The notes beneath the pieces are model-generated. The model saw nothing but the letters and a program-made list of their open reading frames with translations. It was not told the origin of the DNA and did not search any database. Shown piece by piece: positions 1 through 5,969 of a stretch of DNA of 9,066 bases (position 1 is the stretch's first letter; each line of letters begins with the position of its first letter). The stretch comes from an uncultured Flavobacteriales bacterium (GTDB taxonomy: Bacteria > Bacteroidota > Bacteroidia > Flavobacteriales > Vicingaceae): NCBI GenBank assembly GCA_946886085.1, contig CAMPHX010000025.1, positions 1 through 9,066 on the forward strand, in the 5' to 3' direction. Made by a program: the position numbers and the translations under genes.

Positions 1-74
1 AGTTCTTAAAAATGAAATTTAAATATCTTTAATGAAAAATTCACCTAATAGCTATTTATATCCAATAAGCATTG

Positions 75-82
75 TACCTTTG
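75..82 (+). promoter_or_regulatory. Bacteroidota-type -7 promoter element for the acidic protein gene
   Basis: The octamer TACCTTTG matches the Bacteroidota sigma-factor -7 consensus TAnnTTTG at every defined position. It ends 24 nt before the ATG at 107, which leaves room for a short A-rich leader of roughly 18 nt. No clear TTG -33 element is seen at the usual distance upstream. The site lies inside the longer reading frame that begins at 32, which argues that 107 and not 32 is the real start codon. Confidence 0.6.
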
Positions 83-106
83 CAATACACAAAAACAATT
101 AAAATT

Positions 107-580
107 ATGAGTGATTTTTCATACGAAATAAAAGCAGGCAAAGGTATTAGCAACATTACTTTTGGAAGCAAAAGAGACCAATTAAAACAAATTTTAGGAG
201 AACCTACAGAAAAAGAATTATACAACGCTACTGAAGATGAAGATTACCAAACAGAAGATTGGCATTATGATGAGTTAGAAACTTCTTTTTCTTTTGATGA
301 AGAAGATGGATGGCGTTTAACCACTATTGCTACAAGTTCTCCTGAAGCTACAATTAAAGGCAAAAAATTAATCGGGTTATCTGTTGATGAAACTTTAGCT
401 GAAACAGAAAATATGGATTTAGGTGAAAACTATTTAGAAGATTTCTCTGAAGAAGGCGAAAATCAAAAACTAATTAGTTTTTTAAATGCAGGTATTAATC
501 TATGGTTTGAAGATGATGTGCTTTCTGAAATTCAATGGAGTGTTTTGTGGTCTGATGAGGATACCCCTGAATGGCCATAA
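107..580 (+). CDS. Small acidic protein of unknown function, possible duplicated BamE/SmpA-like fold
   Basis: A 157-residue protein that I do not recognise. The frame can be extended to an ATG at 32, but a good -7 promoter element (75-82) lies between the two ATGs and the leader before 107 is A-rich, so 107 is chosen. It has no signal peptide or membrane segment, so it is probably cytoplasmic. It is strongly acidic: about 39 Asp/Glu against about 11 Lys/Arg. Residues 14-32 (ISNITFG, then a helix ending in LGEP) resemble the start of BamE/SmpA-like modules. Residues 56-75 look like a beta hairpin with SFSFDEEDGW. A similar order recurs at 84-98 (helix with GLSVDE) and 129-144 (INLWFEDD), suggesting two related halves. 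The gene is monocistronic, between its own promoter and a terminator at 611-650. The coding call is fairly secure; function is unknown and the fold is inference. Confidence 0.8.
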   Translation: MSDFSYEIKAGKGISNITFGSKRDQLKQILGEPTEKELYNATEDEDYQTEDWHYDELETSFSFDEEDGWRLTTIATSSPEATIKGKKLIGLSVDETLAETENMDLGENYLEDFSEEGENQKLISFLNAGINLWFEDDVLSEIQWSVLWSDEDTPEWP

Positions 581-605
581 ACCTTAAAAGTTTTAAAAGA
601 ATAAC

Positions 606-650
606 AAAAAAACTGTCATTTCTACATCAAGAAATTGGCAGTTTTTTTTT
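606..650. terminator. Rho-independent terminator, probably bidirectional
   Basis: An imperfect hairpin pairs AACTGTCA-TTTCT (611-623) with AGAAATTGGCAGTT (629-642). It has one bulged base and one G-U pair, and a six-base loop. On the plus strand it is followed by a run of nine or more T residues (642-650), a classic intrinsic terminator 30 nt after the stop at 580. The seven A residues at 606-612 become a U tail in minus-strand transcripts, so the same hairpin could also stop the convergent PIG-L gene, whose stop codon is about 150 nt away. Confidence 0.8.
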
Positions 651-686
651 GTCTTATTTCTCGACACTACAAATTCATTTTTCTTC

Positions 687-773
687 CCTGACGGAACGTA
701 GTGATGATCAGGAATCTATTTCTAGTACATGTTTTCGTTATTGGACTCCTTATCTTCACTACACTTCGTAAGG
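687..773. repeat. Imperfect inverted repeat in a gene-free gap
   Basis: Bases 687-708 and the reverse complement of 752-773 agree at 17 of 22 positions. The best core is GTAGTGAtGAT (698-708) against ATCtTCACTAC (752-762), with one mismatch. The arms enclose 43 bases. Two smaller hairpins overlap it: TTCCCTGA/TCAGGAA (684-691 with 708-714) and CTCCTTA/TAAGGAG (746-752 with 769-775). The gap 651-799 contains no supportable gene. The texture, with paired GGAATC/GGAG-type arms between convergent genes, is reminiscent of the short palindromic intergenic repeats common in flavobacterial genomes. A second copy would be needed to prove that, and none is in the window. Confidence 0.45.
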
Positions 774-799
774 AGAGATATTTGGTTTACTAAAAGACT

Positions 800-3280
800 C
801 TACTTTATACTTTCAACTTGCTTATAACTTACCATGTTGGCAAATAATCGGAAAGCTCCACTAACTCCGGCAGGTAGTTCTCTGAAAAATGAAACACCTG
901 TATAAATAAAACTTCCTTTTCCATAATGAGCTACTAAGACACTACCTTTCTTACTTACTTCTCCTTCATCATTCATGATTAAAATTGGTTGAAATTGTTC
1001 ATCCCATTCGTCTGCAAAATACAGTCCTCTTTCTTGCACCCACCCGTCAAAATCAGCTGTGGTAAGCTTATTAGGGTAATTCAGCATAGGATGTTTAGCA
1101 TCCACAAAAGTAACGGTAGCATCTTCCTCAGTTACTCTATCTTTACTAATGTTAAAGTTATACGGACCAATTTTATCGGTTACCAACCCTCTATTTACAT
1201 TGTACTGAACAATATAATTTCCTCCATCTTTAATATAATCCATAATTGACGTGTAAACATTACTCATGTATTTATTGGTGTTGTATGCCCTAATACCACA
1301 AATAATAGCATCATACTGAGATAGATTTCCATTTTTCAATTTATCTTCATCCAACAATACTACCTGATAACCTAATTGTTCCAAAGCATTTGGCACTTCA
1401 TCTCCCGCTCCCATAATGTAACCAATTTTTTGTCCATTGGTTTTTACATCTAGACGAACCATTTTCGCTCTGGCTTCTTTTAAAACCGTTTGTATGTTGA
1501 TATGGTCATATTCAATAAAAATAGCTTCTTTTGCCGGTACATTATTTATTAATACTTTCATTTCTACTTCAGATGCCGTTGCAGAAGGAGTAACCATAAA
1601 AACTAATTGCTGCTCTTGATTTTTTTCATCAATAGAAAAGTCAGCTACTTCGGGACTAGCTTTCCAACCTTTTGGCAAAGCTAAGCTCACATTTCCATTG
1701 TTATTCTTTTCATGCGACTTTACCGTTACCACTACTTTTTTAGGAGTATTAGCCGAAAAAACATACACATTTTCAGCAACAGCAGCAGTAATTTTAGGCA
1801 ACACTATAAATGGTCTGTAAATCTCCCCCTTCACTCTATCTGTCCATTTATACTGCAAAGGTTGAGTTATGTAAAAAAATGTTCCTTCTACCTCTAACAT
1901 AATGGCAGCATAAAGTTTGTTTAAGTTTTGAGGAAGTCCAATCATATCTTGCTGAGCAACTTCAAAAATTCCTTCATAAGGTTTGTTCAGCCAATAAGGG
2001 TTGGTGTTTACTTCACTTTCACAAACAAAGGGTAGGTTAATGTTTTGCATTTCATTTTTAGGTAGCTCTAAGCTAATAGTACTGTCTTTTTCCATAATAC
2101 CAATATTGGTAAGTTTTACCTTTAAATTACTTCGGTTAACAATATTTATTACACCATTAACCGAAGTTCCCGGTGTTGCACTAAAATCATCGGCAATAAA
2201 TTCAGCATGTAGTCCCATGCAAGAGCTTATCAATCTAGAAACTTCTGCCAACTTAACATATTTCCAAGAACTATAAGGCAGGGCATTAATTTTTGTAAAT
2301 ACTTTCAGTAAAATAGGAACAATTTTTTCAGGATGTTCAGCATCAAAATTGGTAGTTGCCCCTTGAATTAATGCACTAATTTCTTTCCCTCCTTCTATTC
2401 TACTCCAGGAATAGTCAATACCGTCAAAAACATCATCTTCAAATTTTTCACCTTTTTGCAACACCAAATACTCCTCTTGCACTCCTCTTACTTTTGCAGC
2501 ACCAAACCCTTGACTTTTATGCATGGTTCTGCTTTCTGCAGCTATTTCGCTGTAAGCTTTACCCAATAAAGGATTATAAGTTCCTACATCAACCGTAATG
2601 TAATCTGGATTGCCTTTAGCTTTTTCAGGCAAGTCTTTATCCCACCAAGTACTGGCATTTAAAAACAACCGTTTGGGCTGCCAAACATCTACATACATCA
2701 GTTGCTCAGGAAATGCAGTAGAATCCGCTGCCAAATCAAATGCTTCTTCAGCCAATATTGCCGAAGCAGTATGGTGACCATGACCTGCATAAGCGGTTTT
2801 TGGAAAACGAGTAATAATTACATCTGGTCTAAATTTTCTGATGATATATACTACATCTGCCAACACTTTTTGCTTGTCCCACTTAGCAAAAGTTTCTTCA
2901 GGAGTTTTAGAATACCCAAAGTCAACAGCTCTGGTAAAAAATTGTTCGCCACCATCAATTTTTCTAGCTTCCAATAATTCTTGTGTACGTACAACACCCA
3001 TTAAACCACCTTGTTCAGTACCAATTAAATTTTGCCCACCATCACCTCTGGTTAGAGAAAGGTAACCTGTACGCATCAATTTTTCATTTGCCATGTAGGC
3101 AATTAATCGGGTATTTTCATCATCAGGATGAGCAGCTAAATAAAGTATACTACCTAAAGTATTAAGTTTATTTAATGCTAACTTTATTTCTCCTGCTGTT
3201 AATGGATCTTGAGCCTTTGCTTTTGGTATAAACCCTAAAAAAGTAATGACCAAACAAAAAGTGATAATGGGATGCTTCAT
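800..3280 (-). CDS. Secreted PIG-L (LmbE) family deacetylase with C-terminal accessory domains
   Basis: An 826-residue protein. Residues 1-23 form a signal peptide (short basic start, hydrophobic core, AKA before Gln24) with no lipobox cysteine, so export to the periplasm or beyond is expected. Residues about 40-250 are the PIG-L/LmbE domain, a zinc-dependent hydrolase family that removes N-acetyl groups from GlcNAc-type sugars. AHPDDE (50-55) supplies His51 and Asp54 as zinc ligands and Asp53 as general base; HGHH (167-170) supplies the second metal motif; TRGDGGQN (77-84) is also typical. Residues about 497-590 look like an Ig-like NEW3-type beta domain, with LPKGW near 539. Residues 617-826 look like a class I glutamine-amidotransferase or ThuA-like alpha/beta domain, apparently without a nucleophilic Cys elbow. 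It has its own promoter at 3305-3312 and is divergent from the methyltransferase operon. The substrate is unknown; family assignment is firm, the C-terminal domain labels less so. Confidence 0.9.
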   Translation of the reverse strand: MKHPIITFCLVITFLGFIPKAKAQDPLTAGEIKLALNKLNTLGSILYLAAHPDDENTRLIAYMANEKLMRTGYLSLTRGDGGQNLIGTEQGGLMGVVRTQELLEARKIDGGEQFFTRAVDFGYSKTPEETFAKWDKQKVLADVVYIIRKFRPDVIITRFPKTAYAGHGHHTASAILAEEAFDLAADSTAFPEQLMYVDVWQPKRLFLNASTWWDKDLPEKAKGNPDYITVDVGTYNPLLGKAYSEIAAESRTMHKSQGFGAAKVRGVQEEYLVLQKGEKFEDDVFDGIDYSWSRIEGGKEISALIQGATTNFDAEHPEKIVPILLKVFTKINALPYSSWKYVKLAEVSRLISSCMGLHAEFIADDFSATPGTSVNGVINIVNRSNLKVKLTNIGIMEKDSTISLELPKNEMQNINLPFVCESEVNTNPYWLNKPYEGIFEVAQQDMIGLPQNLNKLYAAIMLEVEGTFFYITQPLQYKWTDRVKGEIYRPFIVLPKITAAVAENVYVFSANTPKKVVVTVKSHEKNNNGNVSLALPKGWKASPEVADFSIDEKNQEQQLVFMVTPSATASEVEMKVLINNVPAKEAIFIEYDHINIQTVLKEARAKMVRLDVKTNGQKIGYIMGAGDEVPNALEQLGYQVVLLDEDKLKNGNLSQYDAIICGIRAYNTNKYMSNVYTSIMDYIKDGGNYIVQYNVNRGLVTDKIGPYNFNISKDRVTEEDATVTFVDAKHPMLNYPNKLTTADFDGWVQERGLYFADEWDEQFQPILIMNDEGEVSKKGSVLVAHYGKGSFIYTGVSFFRELPAGVSGAFRLFANMVSYKQVESIK

Positions 3281-3304
3281 GTATTAATTTTTTTTTGAAA
3301 GTCC

Positions 3305-3312
3305 CAAAATTA
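3305..3312 (-). promoter_or_regulatory. Bacteroidota-type -7 promoter element for the PIG-L gene
   Basis: Read on the minus strand this is TAATTTTG, an exact match to TAnnTTTG. It lies 24 nt upstream of the ATG whose first base is 3280, the same distance as at the 107-580 gene. A TTG occurs further upstream on the minus strand, but at a spacing of 24 nt, longer than usual. The leader contains nine consecutive A residues (T run 3288-3296 on the plus strand), in keeping with A-rich translation initiation regions in this phylum. Confidence 0.55.
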
Positions 3313-3329
3313 AGGAATTTTGTATAGAG

Positions 3330-3345
3330 CGATTTTCAATCGATT
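3330..3345. promoter_or_regulatory. Small palindrome between divergent promoters
   Basis: CGATT (3330-3334) and AATCG (3338-3342) form a perfect inverted repeat around a three-base centre, and AATCGATT (3338-3345) is itself an overlapping palindrome. It sits upstream of both divergent -7 elements, so an operator role is possible. It is short enough to arise by chance in AT-rich DNA, and no regulator is encoded nearby. Confidence 0.2.
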
Positions 3346-3414
3346 TATTGCTTTGTTAATAAAACAAAATAATAGGCTTTATAAAGATTCATAGTAGTTC
3401 TCTGTAAAAAAATC

Positions 3415-3422
3415 TATCTTTG
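3415..3422 (+). promoter_or_regulatory. Bacteroidota-type -7 promoter element for the methyltransferase-pfkA operon
   Basis: TATCTTTG matches TAnnTTTG exactly. It ends only four bases before the ATG at 3427 and 25 bases before the in-frame ATG at 3448. If it is active, the mRNA is leaderless from 3427 or translation starts at 3448. A weaker match, TTGCTTTG at 3348-3355 (one mismatch), could instead give a leader of about 65 nt. No clear -33 TTG accompanies the 3415 site. Confidence 0.5.
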
Positions 3423-3426
3423 TAAC

Positions 3427-4602
3427 ATGTTAGAAAAACCGTTTACCATGGTAGCTAAAACTTCTTTCGGTTTGGAAGATGTTGCTGCTGAAGAATTGGC
3501 TCAATTAGGAGCTCAACAAATTGAAAAAGGCATTAGAAGTGTTTCCTTTAAAGGCGATAAAGCTTTGTTGTACAATGCTAACTTATGGCTCAGAACAGCA
3601 AATAAAATATTAGTTCCTATACATCAATTTCCTATTAAAGATAGTGATGATTTGTATAACCAAATCAAAAAAATGGAATGGGAAAACATTTTTGACGTAG
3701 ATCAAACATTTTTTATTGATGCTGTAGTTTCTTCTACCCTATTTAATCACTCACAATTCCCTGCATTAAAAGCTAAAGATGCTATTGCAGATAGATTTAG
3801 AGAAAAATTTAACCGAAGACCAAATGTAGAGAAATTTAATCCTAACATTAAAATTAACCTTTACATTAATCAAAAAAATAGTTGTGTAGTAAGTTTAGAT
3901 AGCTCCGGTGACGCTCTTTTTAAAAGAGGTTATAGAGAAAGTCGTAGTGAAGCACCCATTAAGGAAGATTTAGCCGCAGGCATGATTTTGTTGAGTGGAT
4001 GGGATAAAAAAACGCCTCTACTCGATTTGTTTTGTGGTTCAGGAACTATTCTTATAGAGGCTGCCATGATAGCTTTTGACATTGCTCCCAACCTTAAAAG
4101 AGAAGAATTTGGATTCTTTAATTGGAAAGATTTTGATAGCCAACTTTTTAATAAATTAAAAGACGAAGCTATTGCCAATATAAAATTCACCAATACTAGA
4201 ATTATTGGTGTAGACAATTCCGGAAGAGTGTTAGGCATGTGCAGAGCTAACCTTAAAAGCATTAATTTGTTGGATAAGGTAAGTTTAAAAATTTCTAATT
4301 TTCAGGATTACACACCAAATACCGAACCCGGAATTATTATTTCTAACCCACCTTACGGAGAGAGAATTGGTGACGAAATTGAAGCACTTTATACCGATTT
4401 TGGTGATACGCTAAAACAAAAATTTAGTGGTTGGTCAGCATGGATAATAAGTTCTAATATGGAAGCACTAAAAAATGTGGGCTTAAGACCTTCTAAAAAA
4501 TTAAAACTTTTTAACGGAAGTTTGGAGTGCAAATTTGTTCAATATGAAATGTACCAAGGAACAAAAAAGACGCATAAAACAGAAAATGCTGTAAATGATT
4601 AG
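3427..4602 (+). CDS. rlmL: THUMP-domain class I SAM-dependent 23S rRNA guanine-N2 methyltransferase (RlmL/YpsC type)
   Basis: A 391-residue protein collinear with Bacillus subtilis YpsC (about 385 residues) and with the N-terminal half of E. coli RlmL, which makes m2G2445 in 23S rRNA. Residues about 45-160 form the ferredoxin-like plus THUMP RNA-binding region (ANLWLRTANK at 51-60, LDSSGDALFKRGYR at 157-170). The Rossmann methyltransferase domain follows, with motif I DLFCGSGT (200-207), acidic Asp263 in GVDNS, and the catalytic NPPY tetrad (307-310) followed by GERIG. The C-terminus, with LFNGSLECKF, also fits the family. Start 3427 is kept because family members begin a few residues before the MVAKT strand, but the promoter position would favour 3448 (Met8). 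The second enzyme of E. coli RlmL (RlmK, m7G2069) is absent, as is usual outside gamma-proteobacteria. The last 8 nt overlap the next gene. The exact target base is inferred from homology. Confidence 0.9.
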   Translation: MLEKPFTMVAKTSFGLEDVAAEELAQLGAQQIEKGIRSVSFKGDKALLYNANLWLRTANKILVPIHQFPIKDSDDLYNQIKKMEWENIFDVDQTFFIDAVVSSTLFNHSQFPALKAKDAIADRFREKFNRRPNVEKFNPNIKINLYINQKNSCVVSLDSSGDALFKRGYRESRSEAPIKEDLAAGMILLSGWDKKTPLLDLFCGSGTILIEAAMIAFDIAPNLKREEFGFFNWKDFDSQLFNKLKDEAIANIKFTNTRIIGVDNSGRVLGMCRANLKSINLLDKVSLKISNFQDYTPNTEPGIIISNPPYGERIGDEIEALYTDFGDTLKQKFSGWSAWIISSNMEALKNVGLRPSKKLKLFNGSLECKFVQYEMYQGTKKTHKTENAVND

Positions 4603-4975
4603 AAAGGATTACATTCAACGATATTTTGATGAAATGGCTAAAATGTTAGCTAAAATCCTCTTTTTCAAACAAAACAACGAACCTGAGAAAGCCGAAGAAT
4701 TACTCAACGAATTTGCTACTGATTTCCTAAAAATAAATTTACAAGACTTATTAAAAACACCTGAAAACAACTTAATTCCCACATTAATTTCCGAGCATCA
4801 TTTTGATGTAATCCAATTCAAATTACTGGAAGAATTACTATTTCAAAAATTCTTATTAACACCTACCGATATTTCTGTAAGAAATAGTACTTTAGAAGTC
4901 ATAAATTACATTATTAAAAACGATAGCGATTTTTCTGTAGAACGTCATCAGCGTTTGCAAGAACTATCCAACTAA
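4595..4975 (+). CDS. Small, mostly helical conserved-type protein, function unknown
   Basis: A 126-residue protein without signal peptide or membrane segment, predicted by eye to be almost all alpha helix. It opens with an amphipathic stretch (DYIQRYFDEMAKMLAKIL, residues 5-22), followed by NNEPEKAEELLNEF (27-40), which resembles a TPR-like helix, and a Leu/Phe-rich helical second half. The start DYI..-aKiL is reminiscent of DUF6483-type small proteins, but I am not sure of that. The ATG lies inside the end of the methyltransferase gene (8-nt overlap ATGATTAG), which implies translational coupling, and pfkA starts 11 nt after its stop. The tight packing and normal composition make it a real gene. 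Its position suggests co-expression with the methyltransferase and pfkA, but says little about mechanism. Confidence 0.8.
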   Translation: MIRKDYIQRYFDEMAKMLAKILFFKQNNEPEKAEELLNEFATDFLKINLQDLLKTPENNLIPTLISEHHFDVIQFKLLEELLFQKFLLTPTDISVRNSTLEVINYIIKNDSDFSVERHQRLQELSN

Positions 4976-4986
4976 AAAAATAAACC

Positions 4987-5958
4987 ATGCAAAAAATAGG
5001 TGTTTTTACCTCTGGTGGCGATTCTCCGGGAATGAATGCAGCAGTTAGAGCTGTAGTAAGAACTTGTGCTTATCACAACATTCAGGCTTATGGAATTTAC
5101 GAAGGTTACAAAGGGTTGATTGAAGGAAATATTGAGCCTTTTGGAGCAAGAGATGTTAAAAACATTATTCAGCGAGGAGGAACAATTCTAAAAAGTGCCA
5201 GATGTAAGGAATTCCACGAATATGAATGGAGAAAAAAAGCTTTTGAAAACATTCAAAAACATGGTTTAGATGGCATTGTAGCCATTGGTGGTGACGGCAC
5301 TTTTACAGGAGCAGCTATTTTTAATAGTGAGTTCAACATCCCATTTGTAGGTATTCCCGGAACTATAGATAATGATTTGTTTGGAACAGACTACACCATT
5401 GGCTATGACACAGCACTAAATACAGTAGTTGAAGCAGTAGATAAAATTAGAGATACCGCTAACTCTCACAATCGCTTATTTATTATTGAAGTAATGGGTA
5501 GAGATGCCGGATTTATTGCTTTACGAAGCGGAATTGGAGTTGGTGCTGAAGCAATTCTAGTTCCTGAAACTCCCTCTTACATTAATGAACTGTTTAAAAA
5601 ATTAGATAGCGACAGACATGGTAGAAAATCGAGCATGATAGTAATTGTTGCCGAAGGTGATGAAACCGGAGGAGCCAACGAAGTAGCCAAACATGTAAAA
5701 GAACATCATCCTGAATTTGATACTCGCGTAACTATTTTAGGTCATATACAACGTGGTGGTAGTCCATCGGCTATGGATAGAGTACTTGCCAGCCAAATGG
5801 GAAATGCTGCTGTAAATGCTTTATTGGATGGTAAAACAAACCTTATGATAGGAGTTGTAAACAATAAAATTGCCTACACTCCTTTTGAAAAAGCCATCAA
5901 ACACCATCAAAAAATTAATACCGATTTACTTTCTTTAGCAGAAATATTATCTTGCTAG
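4987..5958 (+). CDS. pfkA: ATP-dependent 6-phosphofructokinase
   Basis: Phosphorylates fructose 6-phosphate to fructose 1,6-bisphosphate with ATP, the committed step of glycolysis, as a cytoplasmic homotetramer. The 323-residue length is standard for bacterial PfkA. Visible motifs in order are TSGGDSPGMNAAVR (8-21, ATP-binding loop, with Arg21 and Arg25 in the usual effector-site positions), KSAR (69-72), GGDGT (101-105), PGTIDND (124-130) with catalytic Asp128, MGR (170-172, substrate binding), AEGDE (222-226) and GHIQRGGSPSAMDR (252-265). Gly104 and Gly125 are the residues found in ATP-using rather than pyrophosphate-using enzymes. The ATG follows an A-rich 11-nt gap after the small helical gene, and the helicase gene starts 11 nt after its stop, so it is mid-operon. 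No gap dehydrogenase gene follows it here. Identification is essentially certain. Confidence 0.97.
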   Translation: MQKIGVFTSGGDSPGMNAAVRAVVRTCAYHNIQAYGIYEGYKGLIEGNIEPFGARDVKNIIQRGGTILKSARCKEFHEYEWRKKAFENIQKHGLDGIVAIGGDGTFTGAAIFNSEFNIPFVGIPGTIDNDLFGTDYTIGYDTALNTVVEAVDKIRDTANSHNRLFIIEVMGRDAGFIALRSGIGVGAEAILVPETPSYINELFKKLDSDRHGRKSSMIVIVAEGDETGGANEVAKHVKEHHPEFDTRVTILGHIQRGGSPSAMDRVLASQMGNAAVNALLDGKTNLMIGVVNNKIAYTPFEKAIKHHQKINTDLLSLAEILSC

Positions 5959-5969
5959 AAATTAAAGAG

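Noticed and set aside
32..106. N-terminal extension of the acidic protein gene to an ATG at 32
   Set aside because: The -7 promoter element at 75-82 lies within it, the extension has no domain character, and the ATG at 107 has the expected promoter spacing and an A-rich leader.
571..771. A 66-codon plus-strand frame overlapping the end of the acidic protein gene
   Set aside because: It runs through the terminator hairpin and the inverted-repeat region, has no promoter or recognisable motif, and its composition is not protein-like.
651..799. An insertion sequence or attachment site in the convergent gap
   Set aside because: There is no transposase or integrase fragment, no tRNA end and no direct repeats flanking the gap; only an imperfect inverted repeat is seen.
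989..3165. Several plus-strand frames of 60-91 codons opposite the PIG-L gene
   Set aside because: They are antisense shadows of a clearly coding minus-strand gene; none shows a motif or its own start signals.
3288..3296. The run of nine T residues upstream of the PIG-L gene as a phase-variable tract
   Set aside because: It lies in the untranslated leader downstream of the -7 element, where A-rich sequence is normal for this phylum; length variation there would not shift a reading frame or promoter spacing.
3930..4262. A 110-codon minus-strand frame opposite the methyltransferase gene
   Set aside because: It is antisense to the conserved catalytic domain and has no independent support.
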